Source: Clavaria fumosa
Lineage: Eukaryota; Basidiomycota; Agaricomycetes; Agaricales; Clavariaceae
Direction: 5' to 3'
Assembly (NCBI GenBank): GCA_951802425.1
Contig: OX637795.1
Span: 4,382,501 to 4,446,500, forward strand
DNA length: 64,000 bases
The notes below the pieces were generated by a model. That model ran no database searches, was not told the origin of the DNA, and saw nothing but the letters and a program-made list of their open reading frames with translations. Both the position numbers and the translations under genes were made by a program. Shown piece after piece: positions 52,261-63,600 of the stretch (position 1 is its first letter; every line of letters starts with the position of its first letter).

Positions 52261-53693
52261 TGTTAGGGCCTGTCCTGTCTCATAAGTAATGCCACAAGTT
52301 GACTTGTTGGTGACCAATCCTGGAAACTCACTAAGACCAATCAACTGTTGAGCACAGTTGAGAATGCTTGGTCCCAGAAGGTTGCAAAGACATCTGAAAG
52401 GGTGTAAGAATGGAAATAGACAAGTAGGGAGAAGGGAGATGTCACTGGAAAGGTCGCAAAGTCGGTAGACAAAGTGTGGAAGGGAAAAAGACAAGTTGGG
52501 AGAAAGGAGATGTTGCTGAGAAGGTTGCAAGGTTGACTGATGAAGCATAAAAAGAGAAATAGATGAGGTGGGAGAAATAGGTAATGCTGAGAAGGTCATG
52601 AAGTTGACCGACAAAGCATAAGAAAGGAAAAAGACAAGGTGAAAGAAAGAGGTGTTGTTGAGAGGGTTGCAGGTGGTCACAATGGTGTCGAGTTAGTGTG
52701 TCAGTGAAGGCAATAACTTTGCCAACTGACAGGAGAACCTGTAAAGTTTGAAGAATCAGTACCAAGACAAAAGGAGAGAATACTTAGGTGTGTGAGTTGT
52801 ACGAGCATGGAGGATGAGTTAGAGTAAAGTAAAAGTGTCTTGGTGATCTTGAGGTCACCAAGGGAGACAAGACCTATCAATCACAATGGTTCCAAGCTCA
52901 AAGGGTGTCATGGCCTCAAGCTTAAACCAAAAGTGCATCAATATCAAGTCTAGTGTACTGTAAGTACATGCGAGACTTTATATACATGCATACAGAAGGT
53001 ATAATGAAAAAGGGAAAGTACAGAAGTCACCAAGTGACAAGACTATAGTAGTACAGGGTATGTTTAGTCGTAAAGTGACTAGGCACATGTTCTACTAAGG
53101 TTGCAAGGGGTTAGGAATGCATAAGTAAGGTCACGAAGATGACCTGTCATGAGTCATGACCTAGTTAAATAAGTATATATGTTGCTATAACTATGGGGGG
53201 ATTCTCGGATCATAAGTAGTGTAGTTATAGACAACTGAGGAGAAGAAGGGACGCATATTTGAAGTAATAATACAGCTGACCATTGGTGGTGCATTTGAGC
53301 ATTAAGGTCATGAGGTCATAAGTGCAGTCATGTGGTGATGCTAGTGGCATGGGTGACCTTGGGTGAGAAGTCACATGAGTGATGTTGGTAATGCAAGTAA
53401 CGCGAGTAGCGTCAGTGGTGTCATGTGGTGGGTCACATGCTGGCTGAAGAAGATGCACAACAGCATGTCGTGCATTGAAATGGTGGGTCCAGGCAAAGTA
53501 TACACATGGGGTGAGGCAGAGAGAGGTATTGCAAGTATGGCATGGTGGTTGCGAGTGTCATGTGAATGCAGGGGAGGTTGGAGAGGCTTCCGGAAGCATG
53601 TAGAGGGGCTTGCAAGGTTGTAGCAGGTCGTCAGGAGGTTCATAGGTGTTGGTAGAATCAGCTTGGGCAAGGAAAAATGAATGGGTCCTGACA
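52261..53693 (-). repeat. Long LTR (~1.43 kb) of copy-1 Gypsy
   Basis: Begins TGTTAGGGCCTGTCCTG and ends GGGTCCTGACA. It matches the solo LTR at 56196-57672 along its length and the truncated LTR at 58975. A 12-bp part of its left end is doubled (52249-52260). It serves as the 5' LTR of the minus-strand relic to its left. Confidence 0.88.
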
Positions 53694-53809
53694 TTACCCT
53701 CCCTTCATGCCTCGAGCCCTGCAAGAGTGGAGATCACATGACAATTAGTCAGCACAATGTTTGTTGATCAGGTCACAACACCCAAAAATTTTCTCTAAGT
53801 CCAACCACC
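53694..53809. other. Short spacer between LTR and Cys-cluster gene
   Basis: About 116 bp; presumably holds promoter sequence for the next gene or depends on the LTR. Confidence 0.35.
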
Positions 53810-55305
53810 ATGGTATCCGCCTTCGTCAAACAACATGAGCCTGAAACTGACAATAACAAAACTGAGTTCATGCATGAATCACACATCTACAATGAGACAG
53901 AGCCCGGCATCAACTTGGGGATCTTGGAAGATGCACTGGCCCATCAAAAGGCTGAACAGGCACGATGTGCGCATCTTCGAATTGAGGCAGCGGGCCGCAA
54001 GAAGGCACGAAGAAACATCGCAGGCACGAGCGAGATGGTGGCGATGTCACAGGCCCAAGTGGGGCGATGGAGAATGTCATGGGTGAAGTAGATCCATCAC
54101 CTGCAGAGCTCGTGCAGTCATGGAGGAAAATCGGATCAGTAAAGGAGAACAAAGAGTGGAACGAAAGGGAGCAAGAGGTGTGTAATAGTAATTCTCGTTC
54201 CCATTCATTTCTTCTGATTGTTAAATCTCAGGGTTGCGACAACTGTGTCACAAAGGGCAGACATTGTGAGTGCAGCACTGCTGGCAAGTGTCATCAGTGT
54301 GTGGAGGACCACAGGAAATGCTCATGGGTCCAGGAATTTTGTCAATGGCATGTCAAGAATGAGTATGGATGGGATGATGTGAAGATCAACAAGGCGTTGA
54401 AGCGCACCGAAGGGTCGGAGACGATGGGGGTGGTGACGCCTAAGGTCACGAGTCGAATAAGGACATCGCAAGTTGCGATACTGGCGCCAGAGAGTCCGTC
54501 ATGACCAACATGCAGCAAATGGATGCAAACAAAGTCCCAGTCACTGACACCTGGCCCTTCAATGTCAAAGAGGCAAGTCGCCAAAACTGTGGAGACATCG
54601 GAAGAAGAAGTCACAGATGTCCATGTCCAAAACTGTGGATGCAAAAGTTGCGGAATTAATGGTGTGGGCTGAAGGAGTGGAGAGAGAGTTCGAGGCTCTC
54701 CATGGGGAGTGGGAAGGTAAGTGGTAATTTTCATTTCGTGATGTTTTAACTGATCCTTCATGTTTATCTAGATCAAAAGATTGAACTGGAGGAGGTTTGG
54801 CATAGACTGGAGGAAGCTGAGGAATCAGAACACAGTAAGTTCCACAGTTGCAGGTATAGTATAAACTAATCCATGTTTTATAGGAGTGTTCATGACTGTA
54901 GAAAGAATGGAGGAGGAGCTGTCAGTGAGTAGGGAGCAGGAAAAAGGTAAGTCATCACAAGTCTTCATATTCTTGGCGACAAACTGAAGATTGTTTTTTT
55001 TAGAGTTGTGCAGTAAGTGTGTGACAACCATCGGTGAGCTCCATGAGGCTTGCTTTCATGGACAACAAGGACTGGAGACAGTCTTCTTTGCCTATGAAGA
55101 CCTCTTGCTGAAGTTGCCCAAAGAGCTCCTGTTGTGGGTGGAAAAATGGGCAGAGCAAGAGCAGCATCATGTGAGGAGGGAATTGTTGGATATTCCAAGG
55201 GTGGACCAATGGGGCATGGAGTTGAAGGGTCCTGAGGCTGGAGAGGAGGAGAAGGGGGGAGAGAAAGAAAAAGTCACAAGTGGGGAAGGGGCAGAAGGGT
55301 TGTGA
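53810..55305 (+). pseudogene. Cys-cluster family gene with frame breaks
   Basis: Plus-strand exons: about 53810-54060 (MVSAFVKQHEPE, then a basic coil AEQARCAHLRIEAAGRKKARR), 54067-54176, 54232-54504, a piece near 54640-54715, then 54771-54834, 54884-54947 and 55003-55305. The central exon has C-x2-C-x6-C-x6-C-x2-C-x6-C (CDNCVTKGRHCECSTAGKCHQCVEDHRKC), the same six-Cys plan as the 454-aa gene. The C-terminal exons form coiled coils (QKIELEEVWHRLEEAEE; ELCSKCVTTIGELHEACFHGQQ). Frame changes near 54060 and after 54504 are not explained by ordinary introns, so it is probably a recent pseudogene. It is wedged between two Gypsy relics. Confidence 0.55.
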
Positions 55306-55445
55306 AAGGGGAAAGAAAAAGCTTGCAAGTAGTAGATAGTTTTTTTTTGTTTTTTTGGTGTTTTTTCTTGTGTATATATGTCTGTGAATTTGGAATGTGA
55401 AAACAAGCGCAAAAAGGAGAGGCAAGGAAAGTGAGATGAAAAGGA

Positions 55446-58400
55446 ATGAATTGTGGCCTGCGCGAGTATGGGGGTTGGTTCGTTGCGACTCAGAGTTCCC
55501 CTGGGGGCTCCTGAGTCGCTTCCTCATTAAACTCTTTGTGCAGGTCATCCATATTCTCCTCAACCTCTTTTGCAACTTCATAAGTTTCCTCAAAGTCTTC
55601 TTCTTCCATGGTGAAGACAGCTCATGCTGTTACTTGTCAGTCAGGGCACGCAGCACTGAAATGGCCTGGTTTTCCACATCTCAGGCACAGGTTTTCCTGA
55701 TGGCGTCGTTCTCATTCTTTGTCGCTAAGCGGAACATACAGCGGACTCAGATTTGGTTGGGGAGGTAGATTAGAAGGTTGCAAGGGGGTTGCGAGCGCTC
55801 CTTCGGCTGGGTTGGGCGTTGTAAGGTTGTTACCAGCAGGGGAATAAGATTGCGACGTTGGTGAGAGGTCGGGGTTTCCACCAGGTTGGGCAGGAGGACG
55901 AGGGGCCAGTGGGTTGATGCAGAATTGAGTCCAGTGGGTCTCACTTTTGTATTCCCACTGCCTCTGGTCAATCTGCATGGCCAAATCTCGAAGTTCCTGG
56001 TATGTTGTGGGTCACAGGATGACTTTCATAGCCTCCTTATTGCGCATGGACATCAAACGGTACAGTTCTGATTGCAGGGCAGCTGAGTTCCAATTAGATT
56101 CGAAGGTGAAGGGCTCAAAGCAGATGATATGGTTTGAAAACTGCTTGTTTTCACCCATCTGCAACCTACAGAGGTTCTGGTCTGCCTCAATCTGCTGTTA
56201 GGGCTTGTCCTGTCTCATAAGTAATGCCACAAGTTGACTTGTTGGTGACCGATCCTGGAAACTCGCTAGGACCAATCAACTGTTGAGCACAGTCAAAAAT
56301 GCTCAGTCCCGGAAGGTTGCGAAGACATCTGGGAAGATGTGAGAATGAGGAGAAACAAGTAGAGAGGGGGAAGATGTTGCTGGAAAGGTTGCAAAGTTGG
56401 TAGACCAAGTGTAGAAAGGGAAGAAGACAAGTTGAGAGAGAGGAGAGGTCATTGAGAAGGTTGAAAAGTTGACCAACGAAATGTAAGAAAGGAAATTGAC
56501 AAGGTGGGAGAAATGGATAACACTGAGAAGGTCACAAAGTCAACCAATGAAGCATAAGAAGGAAAAAGATGAGGTGAAAGAAAGAGATGTTGCTGAGAGG
56601 GTCGTGGGTGGTCATGACAGTGTCAAATAGTGTGTTGGTGAAGGCGATAACTTGCCAACCAACAAGAGAACCTGTAGGGTTCAAGGAATCAGCACCAAGA
56701 TGAAGTAAAGGAAATACTTAGGTGTGCGAGTTTATACGAGTGTGGAGAATGAGTTAGAATAAAGCAGAGTGTGTCTTGGTATTGTCGAGGTCACCAAGTG
56801 AGACAAGACCTATCAATTGCTGTGGTTCCAAGCTCAAAGGGCATAATAGCCTCAAGCTTAAACCAAAGTGTGTCAATATCAAGTCTAGCATACCGTAATT
56901 ACATGCAAGACTTTATATATGTGTGTACAAGAAGTAAAAGGGAAAAGGAAAAGTACAGAGGTTGCCAGGCAATGAGACTATAGTAGTAGGGGGTATAACT
57001 AGTCAGGGAATGACTGTGTGCATGTTCTACTAAGGTTGCGAGGGGTTAGGAATGCATAAGTAAGGTTGCGAAGATGACCAGTCATGGGTCGTGACCTGGT
57101 TAAATAACTATAACTATGGGGGAGTCTTCGGATCATATGTAACGTAGTTATAGATGACTGAGGAGAGGAAGGGGAGCATAATTTGAAGGGTATATGCAGC
57201 TGACCATTGGTGGCACATTTGAGTGTTAAGGTCATGAGGTCATAAGAGCAGTCACATGGGTGATGATAGTGACACAGGTGACCTTGGGCAGGAGGTCATG
57301 TGGGTAATGCTGGTAGTGCCGGTAATGGTAGTAGCACTGGTAATGGTGGTAGCACTGGTGACACTGATAATGCCAGTGACACTGGTAGCACTGGTGGTGT
57401 CACATGGTGGGTCACATGCCAAATGAAGAGATTGTAGAACTGCATGTCGCATGTTGATATGGTGGGTTCAAGTGGTGAGTATGCATAAGGTGCGTTAGGG
57501 AAGGGCATCGCAAGTACAGCCTGGTGGTCATGAGTGTCATGTAAGAGTGGGGAAGGTCGGAGAGGCTTCCGGAAGTGTATAAGGGGGCTCACGAGGTTAT
57601 AGAAGGCCATTGGGAGGTTCATAAGTGTCGATAGAGTCAGTTTGGGCAAGGAAAAATGAATGGGTCCTGACATCTGCATGTTTACCACTCCAAACATTCC
57701 TCCAAACTTGCAGATGAATCCTTCCCACAAGTGCAAGGCTGGGTGGTTGGGATTAAACTGAAGGAGGGAAGTGTAGTGGCTCTGCGCAGTGTCCATGAGG
57801 TAAGAGGCTGTGAAAGTAACCTTCTTGTGATCCCCTTGGAAGGTTATGGGTTTTGCAAAGAAAGTCATGAGGCATTCCATGACGAAAGGTTTTCATTTGT
57901 GCTGGTCATGACCATTGAAAGGCTCGGGACATCTACTCTCAAGCTTGAATTCTCGGACAAGGGTGTCTTGAGTTGATGGTACTTTGGCAGGAGGGGCTTG
58001 GTGATGGTGGGTACCAGGGGCCTCGTTTCAAAGTGTGGTGGCAACATGCAAAGATATGGGGGGAACCAGAGGGGCCTGCAGGGCTTCAACCTGAGATGGG
58101 ACACGATGTGTTGGTTGTGTCTCCATTGGAGGTACTGTTTGTGATTCTGATTGTGGAATACAGAAGGGGTTGACCAGAATCTCCATACAGGGGGCAGGTT
58201 GGAAGGTCACTTCAGTTCCTACAGGGTCGCAAGGGAGTGCCCTGCTCAGAGCAGTTGCCGGTTGCATCCAAGTGGGCCAGCTACTGCAGGGGCAGTATAT
58301 CTAGGGATCCTAGAAATGATGGCTGGTTGCTCATCAGGTGCGGCAGGATTCACAAAATTCTGCAAAGATTGTGCTGTGACCTAGAAAAGCAGAGTGATAT

Positions 58401-58972
58401 CCTGGGGTCCCCTGGTTGGCGGGGCTGATCTCAAAGGTCGCAAGGAAGTATCTAGGTCTGGGCGAGTCAGAACTCCACAATCAGTAGGCCCTAGATACTG
58501 CCACTGACTCTCATACAATCGGTTCTGTGGTTCTGTGTGGAATTCGTCCATTAATCGTACCAAGGCCTCATAGAGGCTTGTGGTCTCTATGAGATACGCC
58601 AACTCTTTGTCAAGGGTACCTGTTTTGTACTGGTGGCAAGTGTTGTTTAGAATCTGGTAAGTACAGAGGCAGGGACAATTGAAGTGTAGGTAGCCAAGCT
58701 GTTCCATGAGGGATTTGGCTTCTTCTTGCGATGACGAAGGGTGGCTGGGAGTAATTTGGGCGGGTTCCTCAGGTTGCAATTGAACGATGGATGCTGGTTG
58801 CTCTTGAATGGTGGTGGGTGGCTCACAGGTCATCTCCAAGGCCATTGGAGTAATCGTGCGGCTGCCTGTGTGGGTTTGAAAGGGTGAGTAATGGGTTGGG
58901 GAGGAGTGTGACTGGTAGACATAATAGGGTTATCCAGGTGTTGAGTGGTGGGGCAAGGGGGAGACTTGATAT
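55446..58972 (-). pseudogene. Decayed Gypsy gag, copy 2, split by solo LTR
   Basis: Minus-strand order: N-terminal gag helices at 58845-58381 (SLMEQLGYLHFNCP, ELAYLIETTSLYEALVRLMD), gag core at 57880-57680 (ITFQGDHKKVTFTASYLMDTAQSHYTSLLQF), interruption by an LTR at 56196-57672, then the remainder at 56189-55740, a zinc-knuckle-like stretch near 55680-55640 and an acidic tail to 55446. Homology to copy 1 stops there, so pol is lacking. Many differences from copy 1 are CG versus TG/CA. Confidence 0.8.
56196..57672 (-). repeat. Solo LTR, 1,477 bp, flanked by TCTGC
   Basis: A complete LTR of the same family bounded by TCTGC at 56191-56195 and 57673-57677, with no internal element. Gag coding sequence runs up to both sides, so a full element inserted here and later recombined between its LTRs. 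Confidence 0.9.
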
Positions 58973-58974
58973 TA

Positions 58975-59437
58975 TGTTAGGGCCTGTCCTGTCTCATAAG
59001 TAATGCCACAAGTCAACTTGTTGGTGACCAATCCTGGAAACTCACTAAGACCAATCAACTGTTGAGCACAGTCAAGAATGCTTGGTCCCAGAAGGTTGCG
59101 AAGATGTCTGAAAGGGTGTAAGAACAGAAATAGACAAGTAGGGAGAAGGGAGACATCACTGGAAAGGTTGTGAAGTCAGTAGACAAAGTGTGGAAGGGAA
59201 AAAGATGAGTTGGGAGAAAGGAGATGTTGCTGAGAAGGTCATGAGGTTGACTGACAAAGCTTAAAAAGAGAAATAGACAAGGTGGGAGAAATAGGTAATG
59301 CTGAGAAGGTTGCAAAGTTGACCAATAAAGCATAAGAAAGGAAAAAGACAAGGTGAAAGAAAGAGGTGTTGTTGAGAGGGTTGTGGGTGGTCACGACAGT
59401 GTTGAGTTAGTGTGTTGGTGAAGGCGATAACTTTGCC
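58975..59437 (-). repeat. Truncated 5' LTR of copy 2
   Basis: Follows the first ~460 bp of the LTR from TGTTAGGGCCTGTCC to GCGATAACTTTGCC and then stops abruptly at unrelated AT-rich sequence. Confidence 0.85.
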
Positions 59438-59856
59438 TCAGTCACTTTTGAGCTTAGCTTTAGTGAGAGATATTGTTCCTATGTATGTTGTCCATATTCC
59501 CCAGCAATCAGAATATTTTTACAATTTTTATCTCACCCAATATATGCAATTTAGTATTGTACTCATCATTTTCACCTTTCTGGCCTCTCTATTGAGTTTG
59601 AAAATTCATTCTAGTGAGATAAAACAATCCTAGAATTATTTTAAACAGATTGTCCCAGGCAGAATTGTAAATTTTGACCTCAATTAATTTATATTACACC
59701 ACCAATTCTTGTATTTAAATATTGAGGCAAAAATTGGAAATTCTGTCTTGGACAATTTACTCAAACTAAATCTGTGATCATTTTGCTTCACTAAACCTAA
59801 GCTTAAAAATGCCTGTGGAAGCCTGCAACTTTGTCGCAACTTTTGAGTCAGTGATG
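59438..59856. repeat. AT-rich foldback-like insertion
   Basis: AT-rich block with a sub-terminal inverted word (TCACTTTTGAG near 59441; CAACTTTTGAGTCAGTGA near 59837; AGCTTAG.TTTAGTGA on both sides). It also holds an imperfect internal palindrome (about 59650-59755: TTGTCCCAGGCAGAATT ... AATTCTGTCTTGGACAA). It replaces LTR sequence at its left edge. Probably a MITE-like element; no target duplication was established. Confidence 0.5.
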
Positions 59857-60184
59857 TAGTGGGAGGTCACAACATTTACAAACAACCCCGTGTTGGCAGG
59901 CAGGAGGCAGGAGGCAGGGATTGCCGGTCCGGTCCCAACGAACTGTGGGAACCTTAGGTGGGAATATCAGGTGACATTACACAGTCATTGCCCACGACGA
60001 CATGCAGAAGTACACAAACACAAACCAGCTATTCATCTCCACCAATGACGACACGCAGGAGTACACAAACACACACACGAACGCACCTAATAATGAAGAT
60101 TTCCAAACACGTACAAAGTAAACAACGAGGCCCGACAACATTTAATATTTTAAACTCAGCTCGGCCAGGTCCCTGTTGTGAGGA
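59857..60184. other. Gene-free stretch with repeated ACACAAACAC words
   Basis: Two copies of a ~28-bp phrase (ACGACA.GCAG.AGTACACAAACAC at about 59997 and 60049) and a GGCAGGAGGCAGGAG run. Probably holds the promoter of the gene at 60185. Confidence 0.45.
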
Positions 60185-62451
60185 ATGAGTAGCGGAGGGA
60201 TTAATCAACATACAGACGTGGTGTCACACCAAATTGGTTTTCCTCCACTGTCGTTGGTGCCCTTCGCAAATTCGCTTTCATATACGGTCCTCAAAAGATA
60301 TAATGGCATATCAAACCAAAATTTCAACACCGGAGTTCTTGAATGGATTTTGCACGGAGGCGCCGGGGTTCGGCTTGGTTCGTGATGTTCATCTTGCTCT
60401 TTCTCATCGTGATGCCCCTACCACAGGAGCCAGGATCACGTTTTTCCTCTGTCGTCTTCCTTCCAGAACGCCTATCACCATGGCCGAAGCTTTGCAACGA
60501 TGAGCCCCTCGCGCTGCTGCATGCGAAATTCTGGGGCAAAAGCATGGCTGACGAGGAGCAAGAGTGGCGCAATGCTCAGTTGCCCATTCCCACGATAGGA
60601 GGTGGAGTCGGAGACGAAGGTCGGCATGCAGATGAGCGCATGGGTGAGGATGAGAGAACGGACGAGGGCGATAACGATGACGATGACATTATTCCGGGTT
60701 GCTATGTCCTCAACATTGGCATCGACGGCCTTGAATACTCGAAGATTTGGGTCCGAGCCGACTACATACGGATATATAATTTTCTCGAAGATTACCATGC
60801 GGACTTGGCACGGAATCAAGGTAAGGCACCAGGTGCTGTCCTCACGGGACAACCAGGCATCGGTGAGTCGTTTCATTGCTTCATTGGACAACGACTAATG
60901 TAATTCCTATAGGAAAGAGTGTTTGGATTTTTTATGCGCTTCGCCGCCGCCTTGCCGAAAAGAAACCAGTTATCTGGTATCGAGATTCAGATTGTTATTT
61001 ATTCGTTGAAGAAGGTGTCTATAAGCAACCCCGCGATTTCCCGCCGTCTTACTTCAGGACCTTCGTCTGGACCTTGGTAGACTCCGATGAGGCCAAAAAT
61101 GGAGTTCCAGAACATCTCGTTGCCCACGGGACATGCATCTCTCCCATCTTCTCCTCCTCCCCTGCAGAGGAGCGGTGGCGTCGTTTGGAAAAAACGTTGA
61201 GACGAGTCGTTGTCGTTATGAACCCATGGACGAAAAGAGAAATTCGTTTTGCGTGAGTTGTTTATCCTATAGCATACTTGTCGAGCTAATGGTTCCGACG
61301 TGGGCAGCGCACCATTAATACTGTCGGGCGGTGACCTCAACTTCGATCGTATTTATGAGATCTATGACCAATTTGGGCCCATCCCTCGTCTATGTATCGA
61401 CAAATTATCTGAACTTGGAGGACTAGAAGCTTATCAGGCCGAGGTTCTTCGGGCTTTGAGGAACTTATCGCTGAAAGGCCTCGAGGACTTGGTCGAGGCG
61501 AGCGGGGATCTCACCATGAATGCCGCCTCGCATAAGTTATGCCTGGTCAGGCGCATGGATCCAACCAACGTCATATCCAAGGTGCAGGTCACACCCATCA
61601 CCGATTTTATTGCATCCAAACTAGCCCTCTATTTACGGAACCTCGAGCAAAAAAAGCAAATTCGGGCATACAAAACTTTCGCTGCCACACCGTCTTCCAG
61701 GGGTATGTCAGGCTGCATTTTCGAGGCATATTGCCAAAGCAAGTTTCAATCCCAAATTTCAATCGAGCTTTTACCGATGGTTCGGATTGATGGGAAAAGC
61801 GGGAAGAAGCGTCAGCCTCGGTGGCACACGAGCCATTACCCCCTAACCAATGATAACTTGGAGAGAAAACGCCTAGAAGCCTTGCGCAACATTATTACCC
61901 TCCAAATACGCCCTTCTAGCGTTTTCCAGTATTTCGATAACGAACTCGAGGGACTTCACCTCTTGCCGGATGTTTACTACATACCAACGAAGACCAATGA
62001 AGTAGCCCTCGACTCATTCATCCTGCATGATGGATATATCTATTTCTTCCAATTCGCTGGCGGCGAGACACATGGTATCAATGATGGGCTCATCTCTTTG
62101 CTCGCAAAATGTGTCCAGCTTCCGACACGCGACAAGTGGCGCTTTATTTTCATCATGCCAGATGATAGCCAACTCCTCCGAAGTCCATTTCCACAACGTA
62201 TTGAACTGCAGGAGCTAATGCTGTTTTCCTCGAGGGTAGCAGTTGAATTTACGATGGTCCATCCACGTAAGGAAGTGCGGGCAATGGAAATGGGGTTGGA
62301 AGTGGATGACCAAGAAGAATCAGCAGGAGATCTGAAAGCCCCCAAGCGGAAAGTGCGCAGCTCGACGGAAGAAGAGGAGGGGAGCGAGGATGGACATAAA
62401 TCTAAGGGGGCACGTCTGTCGGAGGGGATGGGGGCAATTGGAAGGAGGTGA
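60185..62451 (+). CDS. CR-type P-loop NTPase with REase-like C-terminus, 701 aa
   Basis: Exons 60185-60377, 60434-60862, 60913-61252 and 61308-62451 have GT-AG borders and sum to 2106 nt (701 aa plus stop). After a family-specific N-terminus (LVPFANSLSYTVLKRYNG, then FLPERLSPWPKLC) comes a P-loop (LTGQPGIGKSVWI, about 201-213; an intron splits it), a Walker-B-like WTLVDSDE near 261-268 and VVVVMNPW. The C-terminal domain has an early Glu in IFEAYCQSKF (near 460), VALDSFIL (Asp near 556) and FFQFAGGETHG, the layout of the PD-(D/E)XK-like domain in Crinkler/RHS-type (CR) proteins. The usual final Lys is not visible, so nuclease activity is uncertain. The tail is acidic, then basic (KAPKRKVR). 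The frame is undamaged. CR proteins occur as expanded families in fungi and oomycetes; some are effectors. Confidence 0.75.
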
Positions 62452-62550
62452 CCAAGAGGGATCAGCAGGAGTCCTGGAAGCGTGCAAGTGGAAAGGGAGA
62501 GGAAGAGGAGAGGAAGAGGGAGGAATGTGGGGTGCGCTGGGAGTGCAAGC
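62310..62550 (+). repeat. Imperfect duplication across the gene's 3' end
   Basis: The phrase TGACCAAGA.G.ATCAGCAGGAG with a following AAG-rich stretch occurs at about 62306 and again at 62448, so the stop-codon region has been tandemly duplicated with divergence. The second copy opens a ~95-codon frame that is probably not used. Confidence 0.5.
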
Positions 62551-62551
62551 G

Positions 62552-62879
62552 GCATGCAATCCTCGTCGACCTGCGGCTGAAAAACCCGAGCTTGAAATCA
62601 TCTCCAGCACTGGAGAAGGGAACACCCAACCTATGCTCTCTCGTGGGCTACCAGAAATGGAGCTGCGGAGACTACGTTTGGTGTGCAGCAGATGAAAGTG
62701 ACGACCAACCGAGTTATGCAGTCCGAAGGGTGTACTCATGGTGAGGTCCAAGATGACGGGGACCACGTGGAGTGGCTCATAGAAAGGAGACGTTACAGGG
62801 AGGCCCTAGAGGCAGGGGAGAAGTTGTGAGGTTATTGATACGCAGCCATAGGTCGTCGGAGGGGCTCACCCACGGTACT
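62552..62879. other. Gene-free stretch
   Basis: Charged short frames only. Likely 3' flank of the CR-type gene. Confidence 0.4.
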
Positions 62880-63600
62880 CAGAAATTGACCTCTTCACTG
62901 CCAACTCTAGACCTCTTGGCCGTCCTCGCATCGCTGTGCTCCCCCTCTGAGGTGACTACCTCCGCACTCGCTTCATCAGCCCGTTGTCTCTTAAGTCGCC
63001 TCTCGAGCTTGAGAGGATCAGTGATGCCCAACTCTAACTACTAACCATTATTCCGCGCGCTCCTTCGAGGACCTGGCGCGTATGTCGCGCCATTCGGGGC
63101 GCTTCCTTCCGAGGCTTTGGCCTTTTCGTGGTGTTTGAGCTTCTTCCTATCTTCTCTTCTCTTCCCTTCCTCTCCCTTCCAGACATGCGTTCGCACTCTA
63201 ATTTCAGGTGAGGGTCAAAGTCATGAATGCTGACCTCCGCAGCGGTTAGCATCGCCTGAGCCTTGTACAAGCGGTCGGGATCCTCATGCTGTCGCGCCGC
63301 CGTATTGTGCACGATCTTGTGGATGTCGTCCAAGAAGTCCCGGGGAGTCAGGTGTTTGCCCCTGTACAAATCCACATGCATGCGCTCGAGGTCCATATCG
63401 AAAAGAGGTGGTAGCGATTCCATTTGCTGCGCTTGTTGCTGTTCAGTGGGCACAGAATCCATCTGGACATCTCCGTTTGCCTCCTGCTGCGTGGTAGAGC
63501 TTGCTCCAATGACCTCCATCGTGCCTGTAGTTGCGTTCTGGATCGCAACCACAGCTGTCGTCACAATGTTGTCAACGTCGACGGGGCCTCAACTGGGGGT
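62880..63600 (-). pseudogene. Yta7/ATAD2-type bromodomain fragment
   Basis: Minus strand: LPPLFDMDLERMHVDLYRGKHLTPRDFLDDIHKIVHNTA and AQAMLTAAEVSIHDFDPHLKLECERM match the bromodomain region of the Yta7/ATAD2/Abo1 family of nuclear AAA ATPases that handle histones. A frame change near 63045 leads to LGITDPLKLERRLKRQRADE and a stop near 62890, the usual C-terminal side. There is no AAA domain in the window; sequence right of 63600 looks intronic or unrelated. Either the gene's 5' part lies elsewhere or this is a detached fragment. The frame shift argues for a pseudogene. Confidence 0.65.

Noticed and set aside
54060..54095. Intron joining the first two frames of the Cys-cluster gene
   Set aside because: The only GT-AG pair would give an intron near 33 nt, shorter than every other intron in the window; a frameshift is more plausible.
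61434..62766. Minus-strand ORFs opposite the CR-type gene
   Set aside because: Shadow frames; the plus strand carries coherent exons with P-loop and REase-like motifs.
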